Origin: MWDV01 sp002070715
Lineage (GTDB): Bacteria > Verrucomicrobiota > Verrucomicrobiia > Limisphaerales > MWDV01
NCBI GenBank assembly: GCA_035411585.1
Contig: DAONTI010000016.1
Location: 34,865 to 98,864 of the forward strand
Direction of reading: 5' to 3'
Length of the DNA stretch: 64,000 nt
Shown piece after piece: positions 44,153-51,852 of the stretch (within the stretch, counting starts at the first letter, position 1; each line of letters opens with the position of its first letter). Made by a program: the position numbers and the translations under genes. The notes beneath the pieces were generated by a model. It had not been told where the DNA came from. It saw only the letters and a program-made list of their open reading frames with translations, and did not search any database.

Positions 44153-45274
44153 TCAGGGTGAGGCCGGCTGGGTTTTGGGCGTGACCGGCTCGCGATTCAA
44201 GAGCAGGCGCAACTCGCGCGGACGGCCGTCCGCCCGTTCGGGGAGATGAATTTTCTCCTGCACATTGGTGAGCACGCGGCTCATGGTTTCCACCAACCGT
44301 TGTTGGATGTAGAGGTCGGGATTGCGCGCGAACTGGGTTTGCAGATCTTCAAACCGTTTGGCTTCGGCCCCCACCGTTTCCACGTAGCGCGTGCGGGCGG
44401 CCAGCGCGCCGTTGACCCGGGCGGCGGCTTCGGACGAAGCGCGGTTGGTGACTTGGTTGGCGGTGCTGATGGCGTCGTTCAGCACCTTGCTCCGGCGCAA
44501 CCCGGCGTTGATGACATCATCGAACGCCTGTTTCAACTGGCGGGGCGGACGGCTTTGCACTTCGCATTGCTCCACTGTAATGCCGAGGTTGCGGGCCTGG
44601 GCCAACTGGACGAAATGCCGTCGCACCGCCTCCTGAAAACCCACGACGTCGCGCGTCAACATCTGGTCCACGGTGAATTGCGCCGCCGCTTGTAACAGCG
44701 CGTTGTTGAGGGTGTTGAGTACGGCATTGGAAACGCCGGCCAGCGTGAAATCGCCATTGGTGCCGCCAGTGAATCCAAACACGCATCGCAGCGGATCATC
44801 GAACCGATAATGCAGCGTGGCACGGGAATGGGCGATATTACCATCGGCGGTCAGCACGTAGCTGTCCACCGCCGGATTGAGCGGGGTGCCGGGCGGGGCG
44901 TCCGGCTCGGTGCCGGCCAGTTCCTGTTCCGGGGTCACGGCGTACCACCCTACCGTGGAACGCAAGGATTGCAGTTCGGTTATCGGCACCCGGATGACCT
45001 CGTCAATCGGGTACGGGAACGACCAATGCAATCCAGGCCCCAGCAAGGCACGATCGCCTTCTCCGACTGGTTTGCCAAAGCGCAGTTTGATGCCTTTTTC
45101 TTCCGGTCCTACAATGAAAAAACCCGAACCAAGGAAGACGGCCACCAGGATCACCATCACGAAGCGGACGACGGCGAAGCTGCTACGCAACGCCTCGGCC
45201 AGCGCCTGCGAGCCGGCATCCACCGCGCCGGGATGCGCGGCGGGCGGCGGGAGGGAATCGGGATTCGGATTCAT
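44153..45274 (-). CDS. hflK: SPFH/HflK-like membrane protein (second HflK)
   Basis: A 373-residue protein with one membrane helix (about 36-56, VRFVMVILVAVFLGSGFFIV) and an SPFH/band-7 domain (about 57-260; GPEEKGIKLRFGKPV, GPGLHWSFPYPIDEV). A long helical region (about 260-340) follows and would pack in the HflKC cage. HflK and HflC form large assemblies that enclose FtsH in E. coli, but no ftsH is in this window. It starts five bases after hflC and leads into the metal ATPase gene. It is one of two HflK-like genes in this cluster, the other being the 628-residue multi-pass form. Confidence 0.88.
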   Translation of the reverse strand: MNPNPDSLPPPAAHPGAVDAGSQALAEALRSSFAVVRFVMVILVAVFLGSGFFIVGPEEKGIKLRFGKPVGEGDRALLGPGLHWSFPYPIDEVIRVPITELQSLRSTVGWYAVTPEQELAGTEPDAPPGTPLNPAVDSYVLTADGNIAHSRATLHYRFDDPLRCVFGFTGGTNGDFTLAGVSNAVLNTLNNALLQAAAQFTVDQMLTRDVVGFQEAVRRHFVQLAQARNLGITVEQCEVQSRPPRQLKQAFDDVINAGLRRSKVLNDAISTANQVTNRASSEAAARVNGALAARTRYVETVGAEAKRFEDLQTQFARNPDLYIQQRLVETMSRVLTNVQEKIHLPERADGRPRELRLLLNREPVTPKTQPASP

Positions 45275-45279
45275 GCCGC

Positions 45280-46185
45280 TTACTTGCTGTTTCGGTTGGT
45301 CAGGTAGCCTTGGAACAAATCGAAGGGCGGCGTGCGCTCGTCAAAAATGAGCGTCGAGCGTTCCTTGAGCGATTGTTCAATGGCCTGCAACCGCAATTCA
45401 AAGTTCGCCAAGGCGGCGTTTTTTTCAAATACCGGGAGCAACTCCGCCGCGCGGGCTTCACCCTGTCCGCGGATCCGCGTCGCCTCGGCTTCGGCGGCGG
45501 CCAGCATCTCAGCGGCTTGGCGATTGGCGGTGGCCCGGATTTTTTCCGCCTGGGCCTCGCCCTCGTTTTGCAGCCGACTGACCAGGACCTGCCGCTCGGA
45601 AGTCATCCGCTCGAAGACGGTCTGGGTCACACTTTCGGGAAGCCCCAGTTTTTTGATGCCGAGGAATTCGATCTTGATGCCGCAATCATTGGTGCGGAGT
45701 TGCGCCTCGACCATGGCTTGGATTTCGCGTTCGATTTCGTCGAACTTGAGTTGCTCGGGATCGGCGTTGACGAACGCCGAAAGATCGTAGCGGCCCACCA
45801 CCGCGCCTTTTGCATTGCTCAACAGGCCCTCGAGCATCCGCTCGGCCGCCGGCACGGACCCGCCGGCGAACTTGGGGAAGAAGGTCTTGGCGTCCACAAT
45901 GCGCCAGCCGACATAAACCATCGTCAGGAGGTTGTTGTTATCCGCGGTGAGGCCCTCGGTGAACTTGTCTTCGAAGGTCTGGATCCGCTGGTCAAATTTA
46001 TACACGCGCTGAATCGGCCAAGGCCATTTGAGATACGGCCCGGGCGCGTCAATGTTGCGCTTGGGATCGCCGAAGGTGGTGACGACGGCCACTTCGGACT
46101 GACGCACTTGGAAGACAAACAGGAGCAGCGCAAAGATCAGAATCAGCAGCGCGCCAATGGCAACAGTCAGGGAATTGCGTTTCAT
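45280..46185 (-). CDS. hflC: SPFH protein HflC
   Basis: A 301-residue protein, normal for HflC. An N-terminal membrane helix (about 8-27, VAIGALLILIFALLLFVFQV) leads into a band-7 domain (SEVAVVTTFGDPKRNIDAPG, YLKWPWPIQRVYKFDQRIQT) with the family loop VYVGWRIVDAKTFFPKFAG. The coiled helical stretch that follows includes AATSERQVLVSRLQNEGEAQ-like Glu/Ala-rich sequence (actual start MTSERQVLVSRLQNEG). It sits between the two HflK-like genes with gaps of eight and five bases, so all three are probably translated together and assemble with each other. Confidence 0.9.
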   Translation of the reverse strand: MKRNSLTVAIGALLILIFALLLFVFQVRQSEVAVVTTFGDPKRNIDAPGPYLKWPWPIQRVYKFDQRIQTFEDKFTEGLTADNNNLLTMVYVGWRIVDAKTFFPKFAGGSVPAAERMLEGLLSNAKGAVVGRYDLSAFVNADPEQLKFDEIEREIQAMVEAQLRTNDCGIKIEFLGIKKLGLPESVTQTVFERMTSERQVLVSRLQNEGEAQAEKIRATANRQAAEMLAAAEAEATRIRGQGEARAAELLPVFEKNAALANFELRLQAIEQSLKERSTLIFDERTPPFDLFQGYLTNRNSK

Positions 46186-46193
46186 GGAAAAAG

Positions 46194-48080
46194 TTACTTG
46201 GCCGGTGGAACGGTGATATCCAGGAGGTCCTGCCGGATTTTATCCTGCAAATCGAATTGAACCACGTCCTGGGTGTTGGTGACCAGGAGCACATACTTGC
46301 GGGCGTTGGCCGTGGCCCGCGCGAAGGCTTGGAGATACGCCCGCGTCGGATACACCGACGGTGCGGCGTTGTAAGCGGGAATCTGATTGGTGAAGGCTGC
46401 CGCGCGCGCCAAGGCGGTGATCTCGACGCGGAGACTTTCCGCAGTGGCGTTGTTGGTGGTGACAAACGCCTGCGCCCCGGCCAGGGCGTTGGTGCGGATG
46501 TCGTCGGCTTCGGCGGCGAGAATTTTCGCCTGCCGTTGATGAATGGCGGACACGACCTTTTCGTATTCCGGCGCCACTTTCACCGGCGGATGAATGCCTT
46601 GAAGCCCGACGAAAAGAATGTTGGCGCCCAAGTTGTTGGCGTCCGCCACCGCTTGGATGCGTTCCCGCAGGGTGTCTGCCGCCGCTGCGCGGCCGTGCGA
46701 CATGATTTCGCTCAAGTCCGCGCTGACGAGATAGCGAACAATTTCGCGGGTGGCGAGTTTGTGCAGCAAATCAGCGGCGTCCTCGTGTTCATACGCCCAT
46801 TTCAGCAGATCGCGAATCTGGAACTGGATGGGCACATTCACCACCAGCAGGCTCACGGGCGGGGCTTTGCGGTCCGCTTCGGCGGTTTGCCGGTCGGCGT
46901 TCGGCGGAACCCGGTTGGCGACCAGGAACAGGTCTTCCTCCCCGTGCGCCACCGTCCAGAGGATCAGATTGGCATGCGGTGTGGCCGAGTTCTGATCTGA
47001 GGTTGCTGGGGCAATGCCGACGGTGAGGTCCTGAATCTGGTCGGTGCGATAGCGATATACCCGGTCCACCGGCCAGGGCAGTTTCAGATGCGCGCCCGGA
47101 TTGAGCAGGGCCCGGCGTTCCACGCGTTTGCCAAAGCGCTCGAGAATCCCCTGTTCCCCCGGCTCAATGATCACGAGACAAGTGGACAGCAGGAGCACGC
47201 CCAGTTGCATCAACAACAACCACCCCAGGGCCTTCTCAAAAAACCGGTAGAACCAAGTTTCCGATACTTTGAAGCCGAACTGGTAATCCAACGCCTCGGC
47301 GGCGGTGGTGATCAATCCCTCCGGTTTGCCCATCAATCCCACCAGGCGGCTTTCATAAAGGGGACGCGCCACGCGACCCTTCACCCGGGGACGATAAATT
47401 TCGAGGAGCAGATTGATGAACGTCTCGACCGCGATGATCCCCAGGACCACAACCAAGATTCGCGCAATGATGAGGTCCATGCGCGGAAAGCCGGCTTCGA
47501 TACCCACCACCGCCAGCGCGGCCAAGATACAGAGATACGCGCCGAACAGCACGTAGTCCCCGCTGGGGCGCAGCAAGCGTTGATTCTCCAGCCGCGCGAG
47601 AGTCGCGGCGAATTTGCCCAGGAGAAACAGCACCAAGGCGAACAAGCCAAAGAACGCCAAGGCCAACAGCGGTTGAATCAACGGCGGCAGGGTTTGTTTG
47701 CCCAGCCAGCGCCACAGGAAATACGCCCCCGCCGCCTGTCCCAGAAACAAAATGCCCGTGAAGGTCGGCACAAAGAACCGCTCGAACTGTTCCCGCGCCC
47801 GCCGGGCGGGGAGTTGTTCCTCGGCGCGGCTCTCAAACAACGCGGTCTGTCCCTTGCTCCGGGCCAGTTCTTCGAATTCCAGCCGCTCCTCCCGTTCGCG
47901 TTCCTCCAGTCGCAGTTGGAACCACCCCACAAACGCCACCAACACGCCCAAACCCAGGTGCAACGCCACCACGTAACCGGCCAGTGAATGCACATACTGG
48001 GCGGCGGCAAACGTCGCTCCCCCCACTCCCAGCAGGGTGAGCAGGTTGATTAATCCGTGCTTTTGATAGCTTCGTTCCAT
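46194..48080 (-). CDS. HflK-like SPFH protein with seven-helix N-terminal membrane domain
   Basis: A 628-residue protein. The first 300 residues contain about seven hydrophobic helices, including LLTLLGVGGATFAAAQYV, GYVVALHLGLGVLVAFVGWF, LALAFFGLFALVLFLLGKFA and LLLMQLGVLLLSTCLVII. A charged segment lies between helices two and three (LRLEEREREERLEFEELARS). A band-7 domain follows (IIEPGEQGILERFGKRVERR, GAHLKLPWPVDRVYRY), then the usual helical region. Canonical HflK has one membrane helix. This form occurs at the head of a K-C-K triplet, followed by hflC after eight bases. The ATG at 48080 was chosen; the frame is open to 48125. A role in organising a membrane microdomain is the simplest guess. 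Confidence 0.82.
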   Translation of the reverse strand: MERSYQKHGLINLLTLLGVGGATFAAAQYVHSLAGYVVALHLGLGVLVAFVGWFQLRLEEREREERLEFEELARSKGQTALFESRAEEQLPARRAREQFERFFVPTFTGILFLGQAAGAYFLWRWLGKQTLPPLIQPLLALAFFGLFALVLFLLGKFAATLARLENQRLLRPSGDYVLFGAYLCILAALAVVGIEAGFPRMDLIIARILVVVLGIIAVETFINLLLEIYRPRVKGRVARPLYESRLVGLMGKPEGLITTAAEALDYQFGFKVSETWFYRFFEKALGWLLLMQLGVLLLSTCLVIIEPGEQGILERFGKRVERRALLNPGAHLKLPWPVDRVYRYRTDQIQDLTVGIAPATSDQNSATPHANLILWTVAHGEEDLFLVANRVPPNADRQTAEADRKAPPVSLLVVNVPIQFQIRDLLKWAYEHEDAADLLHKLATREIVRYLVSADLSEIMSHGRAAAADTLRERIQAVADANNLGANILFVGLQGIHPPVKVAPEYEKVVSAIHQRQAKILAAEADDIRTNALAGAQAFVTTNNATAESLRVEITALARAAAFTNQIPAYNAAPSVYPTRAYLQAFARATANARKYVLLVTNTQDVVQFDLQDKIRQDLLDITVPPAK

Positions 48081-48193
48081 TCGATTTTCCAATACGCCAA
48101 ACCGTAAAACCGCCACCCGGCCCAATCAGCCAGACTGACAGCAGCAACGACTCGACAGGACGGCGGGCCGATGATTCCACCGGTCAACGCGAC

Positions 48194-49165
48194 CTAACTT
48201 AACTCCCGATCCTCAAACAACGCCACCGCCACGGCCAGCGCCGCACCGACATAGACCAAGGCGTAAACCGACGCCTTGCCCACATACGCCCATTGAAACG
48301 AGCCCTTGCCCGTCGTGAGGACGTCAGCGAGCCAGAAAAACTGCCAGTTTGGCAGCACCGTGTAAAGGCTCGTTGCCCACCACGGCCCGCCGGACAAGGA
48401 GCCGCCCAGCTTCTGGTAAATGAAATCGGAGACCAACCCCAGCAGAAACATCGCCGAACAAATGGCCAGGGTTGGGATCATATCCAACCGGGTGGAACAC
48501 GCCAAAGCCAGGGCGGCCAGAATCCAGATGGCCAGGAGGATGAGCACGCTGGCCGGGACCAACCGCCAATCCACCTCGCCGGTCTCGCCCAGCGACCGTT
48601 GCTGGCTGGTAAATTGAAAGATGAGCAAAGCTGCGATCGTGACCGTCACCAGCAGGGTCAACGTCGTGTCGCTCACAAACGGCCGGCGCAGAAAAAAATT
48701 GCTGAATCCGCCCAAGGCATAAGCCAATCCCACGCCGCCGGCGAACAGGCCGATGGCCGTTAAATCGGTGCTGCCATACGCGTCGAAAGTCATCCGGCTG
48801 GCCACCAGCGCTGCCACCAAGTTCACATAGGTGAGCAAGGTCAACGCGCCCATCAGCCCCGCATATTTGGCGAGCAGAAATTGCGCGCGCCCCACCGGCT
48901 TGGAGAGGACCGCCAGGGCCGTTCCCGTGCGCAATTCGCGCGCAAACGACGCCGAGGCGCTGAGCACCGCCCCCAACAACCCGCTCAACAGCATCACTGC
49001 CAGCACGCTGTTTTTCACCAGCTTTGGCTCGTCACCGAAGGCAAAGTAATAGGGCGTGGCTAGAAAAATTTCAAACAAGGCCGAACTGGTCATCAGCAGC
49101 AGGAAAACCGGCTGCCGCACCAGTTCCATGAACGCGTTGCCCGCGATGGTAATGAATTGACGCAT
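48194..49165 (-). CDS. ABC-2-family permease
   Basis: A 323-residue membrane protein with six helices arranged like ABC-2 permeases of the NosY/CcmB-like type. The N-terminus is MRQFITIAGNAFMELVRQPVF, followed by LLMTSSALFEIFLATPYYFA and the amphipathic coupling-helix segment FARELRTGTALAVLSKPVGR, where permeases touch their ATPase. No ATPase gene is adjacent. The nearest on this strand is at 40704-41915, after the SPFH and metal pump genes, and already has its own permease partner. It may share that ATPase. It is the first gene of the long minus-strand run and has a fair promoter 60-85 bases upstream. Confidence 0.8.
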   Translation of the reverse strand: MRQFITIAGNAFMELVRQPVFLLLMTSSALFEIFLATPYYFAFGDEPKLVKNSVLAVMLLSGLLGAVLSASASFARELRTGTALAVLSKPVGRAQFLLAKYAGLMGALTLLTYVNLVAALVASRMTFDAYGSTDLTAIGLFAGGVGLAYALGGFSNFFLRRPFVSDTTLTLLVTVTIAALLIFQFTSQQRSLGETGEVDWRLVPASVLILLAIWILAALALACSTRLDMIPTLAICSAMFLLGLVSDFIYQKLGGSLSGGPWWATSLYTVLPNWQFFWLADVLTTGKGSFQWAYVGKASVYALVYVGAALAVAVALFEDRELS

Positions 49166-49222
49166 CTTGTCTCAAAATGCCGCCGCCCATGCTAACCAAG
49201 CCCAACTCCGCTGAAAATGTGC

Positions 49223-49251
49223 GTTTAACCGCACACCCCGAGCGGCGTCAA
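49223..49251 (-). promoter_or_regulatory. Candidate promoter for the permease/SPFH/metal-pump run
   Basis: On the minus strand TTGACG (49246-49251), a 17-base spacer and TTAAAC (49223-49228) form a sigma70-like pair with a good -35 and a weak -10. The leader to the ATG at 49165 would be about 50 bases. Confidence 0.35.
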
Positions 49252-49577
49252 GGTGAACCGCAAAGCCCGCGCTCCGAAATACTGGCGGCCGTCTTTTCGT
49301 GGCGAAGGCGTTGGGATTGGAATGCCGTATGCCGGACAAATATGGGATGATCTTAGCCTTCCGCCGCCGTGTGTAAAAGGCTAATCCGCTCCCCTCCTGT
49401 GACTTCAGAGCTGGAGGGAATGGGTGTTCAATCGGCCAAAAATTAGATGCCGGATTGGCCAGGCGATAGGCTGAGCCGATTCACACTAGGTTTGACCTTA
49501 ATTACCGGGATTTTCACTCGGGCCTTTATCACGATGTCCATCAAACCGAATCAGCGGTGTCCTGATGGTTTTGGCCG

Positions 49578-49614
49578 AAAAAAGGTCGCCCGGCGACTCC
49601 AACCGTCACCGGGC
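49578..49614 (-). terminator. Intrinsic terminator of the VPDSG-CTERM gene
   Basis: On the minus strand a ten-pair stem, GCCCGGTGAC with GTCGCCGGGC (one G-T pair), encloses a seven-base loop. It is followed after two or three bases by six T residues (49578-49583 on the plus strand as A). It lies about 90 bases after the stop at 49704. Confidence 0.75.
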
Positions 49615-49703
49615 TTGCCTCGAGCTAAATTGCGAACGGCGTTCAGGTTTTCTGCATCAGGCTTGTTGACCGAGCCCCGCCGTGTTCTTTGGCCATCCGC
49701 CGA

Positions 49704-50321
49704 TTACGCCAACTTCCGGCGCAACGCCGCAAACGCGGCCATCACCGAGCCCAGCAGCACCAACGTGGCGCCACCGTCCGGGACATTACTGCCGCCCCGA
49801 TCCACCCGGTAGAAAGTGGCATGGCTCAGCGACCAGCCTCTTTCTCCGGAGAGGCTGTCCGGCAAGCTGATGGATTCCACAGTGGCGGGGACCAGCCAAG
49901 CCAGCGTTTTGGCACTACTTTTACGCCCCTCCTGCTTCACGAATTGCGCTAAAACATATCCGTAGCCGGTGCCGATTTCCATTTCCTCGTTAAGATTTTC
50001 GGAAGTTTGCCTAGCCTCATCTTCAAGCGCTGTGAGAAATGGGCCCATGTAATCACTTCCCTCACGATTGACATCAGCCCCAATGGTGATCAAGCCCTCC
50101 AAAAGATTAACAATAACGGCGCCACTTTGATTTGCGGGCACTGTCGAGAATCCATTTAGAATGCCAACTTCAGCGCTGGTACTTAAATCCCTCGCGTCTT
50201 GGATATAACCCAGATAATAGGCATCGCCCTTTTCCAACGGAAGGGCCGTAACCGCAGACGGAACGGCGAGCAAACCCACCAAACAGAGCGTGCGGACCGA
50301 ATTAAAAATCGTAGTTTTCAT
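49704..50321 (-). CDS. VPDSG-CTERM anchored exported protein, unknown function
   Basis: A 205-residue exported protein. The signal peptide (about 1-26) ends near VTALPL. The C-terminal tail VPDGGATLVLLGSVMAAFAALRRK is the VPDSG-CTERM type (here VPDGG), a Verrucomicrobia-associated variant of PEP-CTERM expected to be processed by a dedicated exosortase. The body (about 30-175) has a patch of acidic helices (EDEARQTSENLNEEMEIGTG) and no recognised domain. Lower GC and more AT-rich flanks than neighbours are noticeable. It has its own terminator and a sigma54-like upstream motif (50393-50409), so it is probably a single-gene unit. Confidence 0.85.
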   Translation of the reverse strand: MKTTIFNSVRTLCLVGLLAVPSAVTALPLEKGDAYYLGYIQDARDLSTSAEVGILNGFSTVPANQSGAVIVNLLEGLITIGADVNREGSDYMGPFLTALEDEARQTSENLNEEMEIGTGYGYVLAQFVKQEGRKSSAKTLAWLVPATVESISLPDSLSGERGWSLSHATFYRVDRGGSNVPDGGATLVLLGSVMAAFAALRRKLA

Positions 50322-50392
50322 CGTATGATCTTTCTATTGATTGACGTTGTTATGTTTACCGAGAACATCTATCTAAAACTGCCTCACTTAAA

Positions 50393-50409
50393 TGCATTAT
50401 TATTGCCAA
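50393..50409 (-). promoter_or_regulatory. Sigma54-like promoter motif upstream of the VPDSG-CTERM gene
   Basis: On the minus strand TTGGCAATAATAATGCA carries GG and GC exactly ten bases apart, as in the -24/-12 sigma54 consensus (TGGCAC-N5-TTGCA). The start of transcription would lie about 60 bases before the ATG at 50321. A sigma70 reading is also possible because the stretch is AT-rich. Confidence 0.45.
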
Positions 50410-50646
50410 AATTTGATGTCGGCTTGTGGCAAAAGCAGAAAAACCACGCAACTATATGTAAATAAGCTAGTTGCGAATAAGTAAAAATTTTTCTTTTGGG
50501 ATAGCAAAAATGAAATTTTTTCGTGGAAGTGTAAAATTTCCCGACGATTTTAGGGCGATTTGCCGATTTTTTGATGTATCTCCTTGTGGATTAACAGTTA
50601 ACGAAAAATCTGCAAAGTGTCAAGTTGACCAACACTTCGTATCGGG

Positions 50647-50680
50647 AAAAAAAGGGACAGACGGACTGCCCGCCTGCCCT
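50647..50680 (-). terminator. Intrinsic terminator of the PEP-CTERM gene
   Basis: On the minus strand AGGGCAGGCGG and CCGTCTGTCCC form a stem of about ten pairs (two G-T) with a five-base loop, followed directly by seven T residues (50647-50653). It lies about 32 bases after the stop codon at 50712. Confidence 0.8.
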
Positions 50681-50711
50681 TGGAAGCGAAAAATGGTCTA
50701 GGCTACTTCAA

Positions 50712-51479
50712 TTATCGCCCCCGACGCAATCGAAGGGCAACGCCGGCCAATCCCAGCAAAGCAAGTGAGATCGCACTCGGTTCCGGAACGGGCAACGCCT
50801 CAACTTTGTAATTGTCGAAGTATCCGATATCGGTCGCTCCTCCGGTATATTGCTTGGTCAGATCAATGTCGCTGAGATCATTTGCTGACGTCACAAAAGC
50901 CAGATTATCGCTTATGAGAATGTCGTCCAGGTAAACGTCAAAGGTTTGTTTGTTAAACCAGAAATCTATCTGCAAGGTGTACCATGTGTCCCAAGACAAC
51001 CCGGTTTCCAAGACATAATCGGCCACACCGAAGCTGTCGTCTTTATATGTGACATAAAGTGCCGGATTGCCTCCGGAAACGCCCAAACCCGCCCGTCCGA
51101 TGCGGTCAAGATCCAAGTTGTAAGCATCCAGGAAAAAGCCATAATTTTTCGTGGGCGTTCCTGACGAAGCCCGCATGATGCCGGCAGTCACCCGGACAAA
51201 CTCGTTCGGATCGGCGGTGTAATTGAGTTCCCGCCAGTGCCACTCGCTGTAGTTTCCGGTCAGCTCGACTGCTTGACTACCGCTTTGAACCACCCCGGAC
51301 TGTACAGTGGCCGTACCGATGCCATCCTTCCCCCATCCATTCTGGCCCGTCAACGACCCGAGAGAATATGCGGGCGACTCAAACCCCTCTGAATCAAACA
51401 GGGTGTCGGCAAAAAGCGACGATGCAAGAGTCAACGTCACCACGAAAGCTGTGACTTCACGAAATCTATTTAATTTCAT
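50712..51479 (-). CDS. PEP-CTERM anchored exported protein with LamG-like body
   Basis: A 255-residue exported protein. It has a signal peptide (about 1-24, ending SLFA), then a beta-rich body (EGFESPAYSLGSLTGQNGWG, SWDTWYTLQIDFWFNKQTFDVYLDD) that resembles jellyroll/LamG-like domains found ahead of CTERM tails, and a classic PEP-CTERM tail (VPEPSAISLALLGLAGVALR followed by LRRGR). It should be exported and handled by an exosortase not present in the window. The ATG at 51479 is used; a TTG two codons earlier also reads in frame. A good promoter (51516-51543) and terminator (50647-50680) mark it as a single-gene unit. Confidence 0.87.
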   Translation of the reverse strand: MKLNRFREVTAFVVTLTLASSLFADTLFDSEGFESPAYSLGSLTGQNGWGKDGIGTATVQSGVVQSGSQAVELTGNYSEWHWRELNYTADPNEFVRVTAGIMRASSGTPTKNYGFFLDAYNLDLDRIGRAGLGVSGGNPALYVTYKDDSFGVADYVLETGLSWDTWYTLQIDFWFNKQTFDVYLDDILISDNLAFVTSANDLSDIDLTKQYTGGATDIGYFDNYKVEALPVPEPSAISLALLGLAGVALRLRRGR

Positions 51480-51515
51480 TGCCAAAGGATTGGTTTAATT
51501 CAGCCAACGCCCTCT

Positions 51516-51543
51516 TTTATACGCACAAGGGGTTGCCGGTCAA
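51516..51543 (-). promoter_or_regulatory. Sigma70 promoter of the PEP-CTERM gene
   Basis: On the minus strand TTGACC (51538-51543), a 16-base spacer and TATAAA (51516-51521) match five of six positions in each box. An A/T-rich stretch lies directly upstream. The leader to the ATG at 51479 would be about 30 bases. Confidence 0.6.
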
Positions 51544-51793
51544 GAGATTTTTTCGAAAATTTTAGAAAATAAATTGCCGCGGCAAAGGCCGTTGTTTACC
51601 GGACACCGAGGCGACGGAACCCACCGTTCAGCCCCCGAAAGGCGCTTGTCCGCTGAGGGGAAGGAAGGAATGCCTCCGTAACGTTTTTCCCCCTGTGGCA
51701 TCGAACGCGCCTGCTTTACAGCCGGTTTTGATCAGCAAACCCGAGGACAACCCAGTATTGCCGGGCTGAGTTAGACTGACTGCTATTTTGGGT

Positions 51794-51827
51794 AAAAACA
51801 GAGGCGGAGCGGAATCTGGACGCTCCG
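51794..51827 (-). terminator. Intrinsic terminator of nrdJ
   Basis: CGGAGCG (51805-51811) and CGCTCCG (51821-51827) form a perfect seven-pair stem with a nine-base loop. On the minus strand this is followed six bases later by five T residues (51794-51798). It lies about 26 bases after the nrdJ stop. Confidence 0.65.
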
Positions 51828-51852
51828 GCCTGGTAGCGTATTTTGTCCAATT

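Larger units (their letters stand above)
49166..49703. other. Intergenic region, no supported gene
   Basis: These 538 bases contain the promoter candidate for the permease gene at the left and the intrinsic terminator of the VPDSG-CTERM gene at 49578-49614. A plus-strand frame of 121 codons (49447-49812) runs antisense into the VPDSG-CTERM gene and resembles no family, so I leave it out. The rest shows no structure I can support. Confidence 0.5.
50322..50711. other. AT-rich intergenic region between two CTERM genes
   Basis: These 390 bases hold the sigma54-like motif (50393-50409), an AAGTGT-N11-ACACTT inverted repeat (50615-50637) and the terminator of the PEP-CTERM gene (50647-50680). The stretch 50440-50560 is strikingly AT-rich for this genome (runs of A and T around 50485-50525). 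No gene is supported. A 76-codon plus-strand frame (50471-50701) runs through the terminator and is rejected. Confidence 0.5.
51480..51852. other. Intergenic region between nrdJ and the PEP-CTERM gene
   Basis: These 373 bases contain the PEP-CTERM promoter at the left (51516-51543), an AT-rich patch just upstream of it (51545-51583) that could act as an UP element, and the nrdJ terminator at the right (51794-51827). I see no gene. Confidence 0.5.

Noticed and set aside
49447..49812. Plus-strand open frame of 121 codons
   Set aside because: It runs through the terminator and antisense to the VPDSG-CTERM gene, and it has no recognisable domain.
50471..50701. Plus-strand open frame of 76 codons
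   Set aside because: It spans an AT-rich non-coding stretch and the terminator of the PEP-CTERM gene.
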